NCBI RefSeq assembly: GCF_039941195.1
Contig: NZ_JBDVFA010000085.1
Coordinates: 1 to 64,000 of the forward strand
Direction of reading: 5' to 3'
DNA length: 64,000 bases
Origin: Aurantibacter_A sp039941195
GTDB taxonomy: Bacteria > Bacteroidota > Bacteroidia > Flavobacteriales > Flavobacteriaceae
The position numbers and the translations under genes are program-made. The notes beneath the pieces were generated by a model, which saw only the letters and a list, made by a program, of their open reading frames with translations, had not been told where the DNA came from and did not search any database. Below, piece after piece: positions 18,759 through 26,649 of the stretch (within the stretch, counting starts at the first letter, position 1; each line of letters starts with the position of its first letter).

Positions 18759-19563
18759 AGACCACGCCGTTACTGGCGAAGCGTTTGAGTTGTATCACGA
18801 TGCGGAATTGGATATGCTAATAACGCGACCACAACCTAAGGAGTTAGATCAATATTATAAAAGCGAAAATTATATTTCTCATACTGATGCTAATCGCACA
18901 GTTACCGAGAAAATTTATCAAATAGTAAAAAGAATCTCTTTGTTATTGAAGGTACGTTTGATAAATAAATACGTGGAAGAGGAAAAAACGTTATTGGATG
19001 TAGGGGCTGGGACCGGTGATTTTTTAGCAGTTGCTAAACAAAAAGGTTGGACTGTTTTTGGGATAGAACCTAATTGGCATGCGAGAGGAAAAGCTTCAGA
19101 AAAAGAGGTAAACTTAAGCAGTGAACTAGAGTCAGTAATGAATAGAAAATATGAGGTGATTACTCTTTGGCATGTTTTAGAACATTTAGCAGATTTAGAA
19201 AATCAAATTTTAAAAATGAGCTCTTTATTAGAGGATAATGGTACAATGGTAATCGCAGTACCAAATTATAAATCTTACGACGCTAAGCATTATAAAGAGT
19301 ACTGGGCTGCTTATGATGTGCCACGACATTTGTGGCATTTTTCTCAGGCTTCAATTCAAAGACTTTTTTCAAAATATCAAATGGAAGTAGTTAGCACTAA
19401 ACCTTTATTTTTCGATTCGTTTTATGTTTCATTATTGTCTGAAAAGTACAAGGAAAGTAAATTGGGTTTTTTCAAAGGAATTTTTCGAGGTTTAGTCTCA
19501 AATTGTTTTGCTTTATTCTCTAAGGAATATTCTTCACTAATATACATTGTCAAAAAAGCGTAA
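18736..19563 (+). CDS. Class I SAM-dependent methyltransferase
   Basis: The 275-residue protein has a Methyltransf_23-type Rossmann core. Motif I is LLDVGAGTGDFL at about 88-99, the acidic residue after strand 2 is in GIEPNW, and motif IV is VITLWHVLEHLADLE. The stretch AVPNYKSYDAKHYKEYWAAYDVPRHLWHFS is typical of the UbiG/COQ3-like branch that often acts on lipids or sugars. The substrate cannot be told from sequence. It overlaps the preceding lipoprotein gene by 23 bases and ends the cluster. Confidence 0.88.
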   Translation: MNLFLKTKDHAVTGEAFELYHDAELDMLITRPQPKELDQYYKSENYISHTDANRTVTEKIYQIVKRISLLLKVRLINKYVEEEKTLLDVGAGTGDFLAVAKQKGWTVFGIEPNWHARGKASEKEVNLSSELESVMNRKYEVITLWHVLEHLADLENQILKMSSLLEDNGTMVIAVPNYKSYDAKHYKEYWAAYDVPRHLWHFSQASIQRLFSKYQMEVVSTKPLFFDSFYVSLLSEKYKESKLGFFKGIFRGLVSNCFALFSKEYSSLIYIVKKA

Positions 19564-19870
19564 TTCTTATTTTAAAACGATTTAAGGCCTTTTTAGATAT
19601 TCTGACTATTAATTGTATTTCTTTAAAGAAATTATTGAAAATAATGCAGTTTTAGCAAGCTATTTGTAATAGCTAAAATCAATGTACAAACTTAACATAT
19701 ATAGATAATATCTATTTTAACAATTATCTAGATTTGGACAGGATTAAATTAGTCAATCAAGATTCACATGTATTCAAAAAGCTTTCCTATTTTAGCGCTG
19801 CTAAAATTTAGCGTATTAATAAAAACAAAAGATTTCTGTTCATTTAGAAATGACAAATTAAATTAATTAT
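19564..19870. other. 307-base intergenic region with two related hairpins
   Basis: No gene is visible here. Two possible hairpins share the arms TTTTAGC and GCTAAAA. The first is at 19650-19678 (bulged, with an inner CTATT/AATAG stem). The second is at 19789-19807 (8-bp stem ATTTTAGC/GCTAAAAT, 3-base loop). Neither is followed by a T run, so they are not ordinary terminators. No exact TAnnTTTG element was found before the ompH-like gene. Confidence 0.5.
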
Positions 19871-20377
19871 ATGAAAAATGTAGTGTTGATTCTAGTTCTA
19901 GTTTTGTTTGCGTCTTGCGAGCAAAATAAAATAGCTTATGTAGATAACGTGCGGTTGATGGATGAGTATCAAGAAAAAATAGATGCTGATGCTAAATTTA
20001 AAGCTGACGAAGAAGTATTGACCAAAAAAAGGGATAGTATGTCGCAAGCATATCAATTAGAAATGCAGGCCTTTCAGACAAATTCTCAAAAAATGTCGCA
20101 AAAAAAGGCGCAAGAAGAATATGGTGTTCTTCAACAAAAGGGACAGTTTTTAGGTCAACAATTACAACAAGAGGCTCAACAGGCACAAGCAGCTAATCAA
20201 ACTATTCTTGATAGCATAATAAGTACTGTTAAAGCTGAGATTAAATCCTATGGTAAGTCAAAAGGCTATACCTATATCTTAGGTGGAGGAGATGGCGGAA
20301 GCGTTTTATATGGTACAGATGCTAACGATGTAACAGACGAAGTCGTTAAACTGCTGAATGATAAGTATAAAAAATAG
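19871..20377 (+). CDS. OmpH/Skp-family periplasmic protein, predicted lipoprotein
   Basis: The 168-residue protein begins with a lipoprotein signal (MKNVVLILVLVLFASC; lipobox FASC, Cys16). IAYVDNVRLMDEYQ, the conserved opening strand of the Skp/OmpH family, follows. A long Gln/Lys-rich helical hairpin (about 40-125) comes next, then the C-terminal strand region (YTYILGGGDGGSVLYGTDANDVTDEVVKLLN). Skp proteins are chaperones for outer-membrane proteins. The lipid anchor makes this member membrane-attached rather than freely soluble. It is a single-gene unit closed by a strong terminator. Confidence 0.88.
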   Translation: MKNVVLILVLVLFASCEQNKIAYVDNVRLMDEYQEKIDADAKFKADEEVLTKKRDSMSQAYQLEMQAFQTNSQKMSQKKAQEEYGVLQQKGQFLGQQLQQEAQQAQAANQTILDSIISTVKAEIKSYGKSKGYTYILGGGDGGSVLYGTDANDVTDEVVKLLNDKYKK

Positions 20378-20398
20378 AGAAGTTCTTCTCATAATATT

Positions 20399-20428
20399 AA
20401 ACCCTAACTATTGCGTTAGGGTTTTTTA
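20399..20428 (+). terminator. Rho-independent terminator after the ompH-like gene
   Basis: A 10-bp stem (AAACCCTAAC at 20399-20408; GTTAGGGTTT at 20415-20424) with a 6-base loop and six Ts. It can also serve the convergent DoxX-like gene, because the left arm begins with As. Confidence 0.9.
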
Positions 20429-20457
20429 TTTTATAAGGAATCAGGATTTATAGATTA

Positions 20458-20844
20458 TTAGGATTGTAAAAGGAATACAAGAAAAATCGTAGGTATTAAA
20501 TAGATGACAATAGTTTGTGCTCCCACATAATCCTTAGCAATGCGTTGGCCGAACAACAGCATAAGTAGCGTTAAACAGGAAGTTATTGCACCGTATAACG
20601 CAAATTCTTTACTTCCATTATCAATTAATTGAATAAAGCCTATAATACAAAGTGAGGCTGCTACAATTTCAATGAAGGTGATAATAATTAATAATATAGG
20701 CACGATATTTTTAAATGGGCTTTTACTAAAATGACCTTTTAACCAAGAAAGGTTTCCTTGCCAATCTAAAATTTTATCTATTCCACTTTGTAGAAAAGTA
20801 ATGATAGCAAATATGAGTAAAATTAGTTCAGCGGAGAATTTCAT
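20458..20844 (-). CDS. DoxX-like four-helix membrane protein
   Basis: The 128-residue protein has four hydrophobic segments (about 5-22, 47-70, 82-98 and 108-126). The GIDKILDW stretch after helix 1 recalls DoxX-family proteins. Function is unknown; related proteins are linked to redox or membrane stress. It begins 3 bases after holB ends, so the two share a transcript. Confidence 0.7.
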   Translation of the reverse strand: MKFSAELILLIFAIITFLQSGIDKILDWQGNLSWLKGHFSKSPFKNIVPILLIIITFIEIVAASLCIIGFIQLIDNGSKEFALYGAITSCLTLLMLLFGQRIAKDYVGAQTIVIYLIPTIFLVFLLQS

Positions 20845-20847
20845 GTT

Positions 20848-22023
20848 TTAAGATTTTAAGGCCACATTCATCTTGTTTGGTGCTTTGTGGAGAAGGCGAG
20901 TGAGTTTAATTGAGAGGTCCATTAGAATAATTTTGCCATTACCATTACGCTCAATATGGTAAATAGCACTTTCGAGCTCTTCAGTTATATTTAAGATATT
21001 ATTTTCATGAACAAAAGGTGCAAATTTTTCGAGATGAAAATTGTCAACATTAATTTTCATGTATGCCAGCTCGTGTGCCCCATAATTAATTAATAAGGCT
21101 TGTCGCATTACCGAAAGGCAGTAATTAAGAAAATTCTTTTGTGTTTCACGTCCTTGTTTGGCCACTGATTCACTCCATGATATTAAATCGTGAATGGCGG
21201 CTTTATTGCCTTTTGCTTTAAAAGCACTGCGCACCCACTGTACAAACCATTTTTCAAAAATTAAATCTTCAGAATCATTATTTAGCAAATCAAGAGCCTT
21301 GTTGTAATTGCCATTAGCTTCGTGGGCGAAGCGCATAGCTTCTTGTTTTTGAAGACCTTTTTCGATTAGTGCGTTTGCAATAGCTTCTTCAGAAAGTGGT
21401 GGAAAATGAAGCAGTTGACAACGAGATTTAATAGTCTGAATTATTTGTTCCTCATCTTCAGCAATTAAAATGAAAACAGTTTTTTCGGGAGGTTCTTCAA
21501 TTAGCTTTAATAATTTGTTAGCTGCTGCTATGTTCATTTTGTCAGCCATCCAAATTAGCATTACTTTAAAACCACCTTCATATGATTTTAAAGCCAACTT
21601 TTTTACAATATCTTGTGCTTCATCCACGCCAATTTGGCCCTGTTTTTTTTCAATTCCAATTGAACGATACCAATCGAAAAGATTACCATAAGGTTGCTCT
21701 TTTATAAATTGTCGCCACTCTGAAATATAATGATCGCTTACGGCATGACTTTTAACTTTGTCTGAGTTTGTTACAGGAAACGCAAAGTGCATGTCGGGGT
21801 GGGTATAAGCACCACATTTAAGATTACAACTTTCATCACCTTCAGAGTTTTCACCATTGCTATTACCGCAAATGATATATTGGGCATAAGCTAGCGCCAT
21901 TGGCAACGTACCACTACCTTCTGGACCAATAAACAATTGAGCATGGGATATTCTCCCAGCATCTGCACTAGATGACAAGTGATTTTTAATATGGTTTAAG
22001 CCTAATATTTCTGAGAAGCGCAT
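20848..22023 (-). CDS. holB: DNA polymerase III clamp-loader subunit delta-prime
   Basis: The 391-residue AAA+ clamp-loader subunit starts MRFSEILGLNHIKNHL. The P-loop position reads GPEGSGTLPMA, lacking the Walker A lysine, as expected for delta-prime, which does not hydrolyse ATP. Cys residues in CGNSNG...CNLKCGAYTHPDMH form the usual zinc-binding module. LLKLIEEPPEKTVFIL and IKSRCQ (sensor 1/SRC) follow. The gene is divergent from pgk and upstream of the DoxX-like gene. Its -7 element ends 5 bases before the ATG, so its mRNA may be leaderless. Confidence 0.93.
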   Translation of the reverse strand: MRFSEILGLNHIKNHLSSSADAGRISHAQLFIGPEGSGTLPMALAYAQYIICGNSNGENSEGDESCNLKCGAYTHPDMHFAFPVTNSDKVKSHAVSDHYISEWRQFIKEQPYGNLFDWYRSIGIEKKQGQIGVDEAQDIVKKLALKSYEGGFKVMLIWMADKMNIAAANKLLKLIEEPPEKTVFILIAEDEEQIIQTIKSRCQLLHFPPLSEEAIANALIEKGLQKQEAMRFAHEANGNYNKALDLLNNDSEDLIFEKWFVQWVRSAFKAKGNKAAIHDLISWSESVAKQGRETQKNFLNYCLSVMRQALLINYGAHELAYMKINVDNFHLEKFAPFVHENNILNITEELESAIYHIERNGNGKIILMDLSIKLTRLLHKAPNKMNVALKS

Positions 22024-22027
22024 GGGT

Positions 22028-22035
22028 CAAATATA
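22028..22035 (-). promoter_or_regulatory. Bacteroidota -7 element directly abutting the holB start
   Basis: The minus strand reads TATATTTG, ending 5 bases upstream of the holB ATG (22023). Transcription starting 4-7 bases beyond it would begin at or inside the start codon. No clear -33 TTG is present. Confidence 0.5.
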
Positions 22036-22101
22036 GTTGAATTAATTGAACCGAATTAAAGAAAATAACCTGTCATAAAGCGATGTACGCGCATAAATCT
22101 T

Positions 22102-22109
22102 TACATTTG
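22102..22109 (+). promoter_or_regulatory. Bacteroidota -7 promoter element for pgk
   Basis: TACATTTG lies 24 bases before the pgk ATG (22134) and downstream of the alternative in-frame ATG at 22083. This argues for the later start. Confidence 0.6.
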
Positions 22110-22133
22110 TGCATCCTAAAAAAAAGATTGTCA

Positions 22134-23324
22134 ATGAAGACCTTAAATGATTTTAATTTCGAGAATAAGAAAGCACTAATAAGAGTTGATTTTAACGTGC
22201 CTTTAAATGCTGAATTCAAAGTAACTGACACGAATAGAATTGAGGCAGCAAAGCCAACTATTATTAAAGTACTTGAAGATGGTGGTTCTGCTGTTTTAAT
22301 GAGTCATTTAGGAAGACCTAAAGGAGAGCGAAATCCGGAGATGTCTCTTAAACACATAGCAGATAAGGTTTCTGAGATAATTGGAGTTCAGGTAAAATTT
22401 GTGGAAGATTGTGTTGGTGAAGTAGCTGAAAACGCAGTAAACAATCTAAAGCCAGGTGAGGTTTTATTATTGGAAAACCTTCGTTATTACGTCGAAGAAA
22501 CTTCCGGAGATAAAGCCTTTGCAGAACAGCTTTCAAAATTAGGAGATATATATGTAAATGATGCTTTTGGTACAGCACATCGCGCTCACGCTTCAACAAC
22601 AATTGTAGCTCAATTTTTTGATGAAAATAAATGTTTTGGACAATTATTAGCTAAGGAGATAGATGCTATTGATAAAGTTATGGCTAGTGGAGAAAAACCA
22701 GTTTTAGCGATTTTAGGAGGCGCCAAAGTTTCTTCAAAAATTACGATTATTGAGAACATTTTAGATAAGGTGGATCACCTAATTGTAGGTGGTGGAATGA
22801 CATATACTTTTGTAAAAGCTAAAGGAGGAGAAGTAGGCGATTCTATTTGCGAAGATGATAAAATGGAACTTGCTTTGAATATAATTAAGCAGGCTGAAGC
22901 CAAAGGTGTACAAGTGCATATTCCTGTCGATGTCATTGCTGCAGATGATTTTAGTAATGATGCGCAAACTCAAGTTGTTGAAGTAGATAAAATTCCAGAA
23001 GGCTGGCAAGGCTTGGATGCTGGTCCAAAAACTTTAGCTATATTTAAAGAGGTTATTACCAAATCAAAAACTATTTTATGGAATGGTCCTATTGGAGTTT
23101 TTGAAATGGAAAATTTTGCTAAAGGCACCATTTCTATTGGAGACTATATTGTGGAAGCTACCGCTGCAGGAGCTTTTTCTTTAGTAGGAGGAGGCGATTC
23201 TGTTGCCGCTGTAAAACAATTTGGTTTTCAGGATAAAGTTAGTTATGTTTCTACCGGTGGTGGAGCTATGTTAGAAAGTTTAGAAGGGAAAACACTACCA
23301 GGAATAGCAGCAATTATTGAATAA
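22134..23324 (+). CDS. pgk: Phosphoglycerate kinase
   Basis: Glycolytic enzyme that transfers phosphate from 1,3-bisphosphoglycerate to ADP. From the ATG at 22134 the protein is 396 residues, the normal size. It opens MKTLNDFNFENKKALIRVDFNVPL. It has the substrate-binding Arg region SHLGRPKGERNPEMSL, VNDAFGTAHRAHAST, the nucleotide-site GGAKVSSKI and the C-terminal GGGDSVAAVKQFG. An upstream in-frame ATG at 22083 adds 17 unrelated residues and lies before the promoter element, so it is rejected. The gene appears to be transcribed alone, divergently from holB. Confidence 0.97.
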   Translation: MKTLNDFNFENKKALIRVDFNVPLNAEFKVTDTNRIEAAKPTIIKVLEDGGSAVLMSHLGRPKGERNPEMSLKHIADKVSEIIGVQVKFVEDCVGEVAENAVNNLKPGEVLLLENLRYYVEETSGDKAFAEQLSKLGDIYVNDAFGTAHRAHASTTIVAQFFDENKCFGQLLAKEIDAIDKVMASGEKPVLAILGGAKVSSKITIIENILDKVDHLIVGGGMTYTFVKAKGGEVGDSICEDDKMELALNIIKQAEAKGVQVHIPVDVIAADDFSNDAQTQVVEVDKIPEGWQGLDAGPKTLAIFKEVITKSKTILWNGPIGVFEMENFAKGTISIGDYIVEATAAGAFSLVGGGDSVAAVKQFGFQDKVSYVSTGGGAMLESLEGKTLPGIAAIIE

Positions 23325-23434
23325 TTAGAACGTTTATATTTATAAACCTAGATAGTTTTCTAATAATGCAGAATTTTATGGTTTGAAAAGAATAGTCGAT
23401 TTTCGCCGTTCTTCCTAAAAACATTTCACAGTTC

Positions 23435-25117
23435 ATGGTTTCAAAAACAAAAGGTTTACTGGTACTATTTACTTTTCTTTTATTGTGCTCGGGTATTTAT
23501 GCTCAGGAACAAGATACTATATCAACAGATTTGTCTGAAAAGTTGATAGTAGTAAAAGATACCATTGTAGACACACTTGCTATCGACATGCAGAATGTTG
23601 AACAAATGGATTTAATGGATGCCGAATCTGACCAAGAAACTCCTTTTGTATTAGCTAAAGACTCTAGTAAGAGCAAATATGACCTTAAGGACAATGCTTT
23701 GGCAGCATTGTATGATAGTCTTTGGATGCGCGAATTGTATGAGGCAAATGGACTCTTTGATGAAATGCAAGAGGAAATAATAAATGTTAGTGCTACAACC
23801 ACGATAGATGGCAGCCCTGTAGCTACAGAAGAGGAGCTTTATGTTTATGACTTGCCTACAGATTCACTTAAGGCTAGACTTCAAAAGTTAAACGAAAAAA
23901 CGCCTTTCAATGTCGTTTATAATAAATCACTAGAAAGTATCATCAAATCTTTTTTAACGCGTAAACGAGGTTTAATGGAGCGCATGCTTACCATTAGCCA
24001 ATTTTACTTTCCTCTATTTGAAGAAGAATTTGATCGACATGATATTCCCTTAGAAATGAAATACCTTTCTATTGTAGAGTCTGCTTTAAATCCTAAGGCA
24101 AGGTCAAGGGTTGGGGCTACAGGGCTTTGGCAATTTATGTATGGAACTGGTAAAGAATATAAGTTAGATGTAACGAGCTATGTAGATGAACGAAGTGACC
24201 CTATAAAATCTACAAAAGCTTCAGCACAATTTCTATCAAAATTATATCGAATTTTTGGTGATTGGGATTTAGCACTTGCAGCTTATAATTCTGGCCCAGG
24301 TAATGTAAATAAGGCAATTAGAAGGTCTGGTGGTCATCGAAACTATTGGAACATCAGACGGAACTTGCCAAGAGAAACAGCTGGTTATGTGCCTGCTTTT
24401 TTAGCTACAATGTATATTTTCGAATATGCTAAAGAGCATGAACTTAAAGGCAAAAGAGCTGAGCGACCTTATTTTGAAACAGACACAATACATGTAAAAA
24501 GTTTAATAACTTTTGAGCAAATTTCTGAGTTGGTAGGTGTTAGTGAAGAGGAGTTAAAGGTGCTTAATCCTTCATACAAATTAAAGGTGATTCCGTACAT
24601 CGAAGGAAAAAATTATGCTTTGCGTTTGCCTAAAAAAGCGATGGGAAAATTTGTTAATAATGAGGAACAAATTTATGCTCATGTAAAAAAAGAGTTAGCT
24701 AGTAAGGAAAGTCCATTACCTAAATTAGTTAAGCAAGCTGAGGCTAATCGCATACGCTACAGAGTAAGAAGTGGTGATTTTTTAGGGAAAATTGCAGAGC
24801 GATATGGGGTTAGAGTAAGTCAATTAAAACAATGGAATGGTCTGCGAAGTAATAATTTAAGTATTGGTCAACGACTAACGATTTATCCGCGTAATAGTGG
24901 TGCTAGGGCTTCAACAAATACTAAGAAAACAACAACTACTTCAGTTAAGATTCCTTCTGGGGCAAAAACACATACAGTTAGATCTGGTGATTCGCTCTGG
25001 ACTATTTCTCGAAAGTATCCAGGAGTTTCTATTGATAACCTAAAAAAGTGGAATAGGTTAAATAGCAGTAATCTTAAGCCGGGCACCAAGCTTAAACTAT
25101 GTGAATGTCCATCATAA
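23435..25117 (+). CDS. MltD-like lytic transglycosylase with LysM repeats
   Basis: The 560-residue protein is exported (signal MVSKTKGLLVLFTFLLLCSGIYAQ). An acidic spacer is followed by an SLT domain at about 195-310. The catalytic Glu is E215 in SIVESALNPKA, followed by GATGLWQFM and LALAAYNSGPGNV. It cleaves peptidoglycan glycan strands, leaving 1,6-anhydro ends. Two clear LysM domains near the C-terminus (YRVRSGDFLGKIAERYGV; HTVRSGDSLWTISRKYPG) bind peptidoglycan, and a weaker one precedes them (about 350-400). It is followed by the DUF4837 lipoprotein gene, which has its own promoter. Confidence 0.92.
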   Translation: MVSKTKGLLVLFTFLLLCSGIYAQEQDTISTDLSEKLIVVKDTIVDTLAIDMQNVEQMDLMDAESDQETPFVLAKDSSKSKYDLKDNALAALYDSLWMRELYEANGLFDEMQEEIINVSATTTIDGSPVATEEELYVYDLPTDSLKARLQKLNEKTPFNVVYNKSLESIIKSFLTRKRGLMERMLTISQFYFPLFEEEFDRHDIPLEMKYLSIVESALNPKARSRVGATGLWQFMYGTGKEYKLDVTSYVDERSDPIKSTKASAQFLSKLYRIFGDWDLALAAYNSGPGNVNKAIRRSGGHRNYWNIRRNLPRETAGYVPAFLATMYIFEYAKEHELKGKRAERPYFETDTIHVKSLITFEQISELVGVSEEELKVLNPSYKLKVIPYIEGKNYALRLPKKAMGKFVNNEEQIYAHVKKELASKESPLPKLVKQAEANRIRYRVRSGDFLGKIAERYGVRVSQLKQWNGLRSNNLSIGQRLTIYPRNSGARASTNTKKTTTTSVKIPSGAKTHTVRSGDSLWTISRKYPGVSIDNLKKWNRLNSSNLKPGTKLKLCECPS

Positions 25118-25138
25118 AATAAGTTGGCATAAATTATT

Positions 25139-25171
25139 TTTGTGCTTAATTATATCTTGGAACTATTTTTG
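25139..25171 (+). promoter_or_regulatory. Complete Bacteroidota promoter for the DUF4837 lipoprotein gene
   Basis: TTTG at 25139-25142, then 21 bases, then TATTTTTG at 25164-25171. Both elements and the spacing fit the consensus. Predicted transcripts start near 25176, leaving a leader of about 55 bases. This rules against translation from the GTG at 25171. Confidence 0.65.
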
Positions 25172-25233
25172 TGGTAAAGCGTTTAGTATTTCATTATCTT
25201 AAAAATCAATCTAAACCATCCAATTTAATACAC

Positions 25234-26214
25234 ATGAGAAAACTTGGAGTATTCATCTTATTATTTGCTATAATAATATCGTGCAAAGAGGGTAAAAAAC
25301 AAACCTATTTACCGCAATCAATTGGCGGCATAAACACCATAGCCGTTGTAATTGACAATCAACTTTGGCAAGGTAAAGTCGGTGATAAAATTCGGGAACA
25401 TTTCGCAGCACCAGCTGTGGGACTTACATTAGACGAGCCCATTTTCACAATAAATCACGTGCCACCTTCTGTGTTTACGGGAACAATTAGAAATATGAGA
25501 GCTATACTTTATGTGGAAAAAGACACCCTTAGTTTAGGCCATATTAAGACAGATTTATATGCTAAACCACAAAAAGTAGGAGTAATTAAAGGGCATACTG
25601 AAGATGAAATTATTGCAAATTTAGACGCGAAAGCTGATGCTATTATAGCGTCCTTTAAGAATTTAGAAATTAACGAAGCTCAAGTGCGCTTTAAAGGTTC
25701 TTTAAGTAAAGAAACAGTTCTTAAGAACAAGTTTGGCGTAAACCTATCTATGCCTGCTGCATTTAAAGTTGTGAAACAAGAAGATAACTTTGTTTGGATG
25801 GAAACTCAAATACCTAAAGGGACAATGAATGTTATTGCATACGAACTGCCAGGTAATAGTTTTAACAATGACTCAACTTTTGTAAAAGATATTGTTCGGT
25901 TACGAGATTCCATAGGGTCGGTGTATATTCCTGGACCGGATGTGACTGGAAAAATTACTCATATGCGTGGTGATCCAGCATTTTCTCCTCATGTATTTGC
26001 TACTGAGATAGGGGATAAAAAAGCAGTAGAAGTTAGAGGAATATGGGATATTAAAAACTATCCAATGGCAGGGCCTTTTGTTTCATACATAGTTAATGAT
26101 AAAGAAAAGGATAGAAAGCTGGTTATAGAGGGCTTTACGTTTGCTCCTTCAGCTAACAAGCGTGATTATATGTTTGAGTTAGAAGCAATAATTCGCTCAG
26201 CAAAGTTCAATTAG
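25234..26214 (+). CDS. DUF4837-family lipoprotein
   Basis: From the ATG at 25234 the protein is 326 residues with a lipoprotein signal (MRKLGVFILLFAIIISC; Cys17). The mature protein has a repeated alpha/beta layout with RMAILYVEK-like and IPGPDVTGKITHMRGDP stretches that I associate with the Bacteroidota family DUF4837, whose function is not known. A longer frame from GTG at 25171 would place 21 residues before the signal and begin on the promoter. It lies downstream of the MltD-like gene, so a role in the cell envelope is plausible but unproven. Confidence 0.78.
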   Translation: MRKLGVFILLFAIIISCKEGKKQTYLPQSIGGINTIAVVIDNQLWQGKVGDKIREHFAAPAVGLTLDEPIFTINHVPPSVFTGTIRNMRAILYVEKDTLSLGHIKTDLYAKPQKVGVIKGHTEDEIIANLDAKADAIIASFKNLEINEAQVRFKGSLSKETVLKNKFGVNLSMPAAFKVVKQEDNFVWMETQIPKGTMNVIAYELPGNSFNNDSTFVKDIVRLRDSIGSVYIPGPDVTGKITHMRGDPAFSPHVFATEIGDKKAVEVRGIWDIKNYPMAGPFVSYIVNDKEKDRKLVIEGFTFAPSANKRDYMFELEAIIRSAKFN

Positions 26215-26236
26215 GTTTGTCATCAAAGTTAAAACC

Positions 26237-26267
26237 AAAAGCCCTGTCGTTTATCGACAGGGCTTTT
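26237..26267 (+). terminator. Rho-independent terminator after the DUF4837 gene
   Basis: A 13-bp stem (AAAAGCCCTGTCG / CGACAGGGCTTTT) with a 5-base loop and a T run. Confidence 0.92.
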
Positions 26268-26598
26268 TCGGTTAGGTTGATTCGAATACTTTTTACTGTT
26301 AGGTAAATTTCATAATGTTTTTATGAATTTTGTAGTGTGAACCAGAAAAATGCTTTCACATAAGAACTTAATAAAGAGTTTTTTAGATCCTTTAAGGTTT
26401 CTAAATAAATTTCATTGTTAAGTAGGGTATTCTTCATGATAAGACATTGGGTATTCTATAAATGATAACTCCTATTAATAAGATTTCTGTATATATTCCA
26501 TTGGCTTTGTTGTGTAGGTGTTTGAAATTGTTGCGTAATTCATTTTTAAAGAAGCCCAACTAAATTAAAAGATTAATAAAAGTCATTGGATGGCATAA

Positions 26599-26624
26599 AA
26601 AAGACCGCTTTATAGCAGTCTTTT
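26599..26624 (-). terminator. Terminator after the OmpA/propeller gene
   Basis: The hairpin AAAAGACCGCT/AGCAGTCTTTT has one C-A mismatch and a 4-base loop. Its T-run orientation serves the minus-strand gene ending at 26650. Confidence 0.8.
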
Positions 26625-26649
26625 ATTTTATAATTTTAAGTTGATAATA

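Larger units (their letters stand above)
26215..26649. other. 435-base intergenic region between convergent genes
   Basis: Apart from a terminator at each end (26237-26267 and 26599-26624) I see no gene, promoter or clear repeat in this very AT-rich stretch. Confidence 0.6.

Noticed and set aside
25441..25470. Further CACGTG cores (for example near 25457, 34971 and 35150) as parS copies
   Set aside because: Their flanks do not match the TGTTNC/GNAACA arms, so they are chance hexamers in coding sequence.
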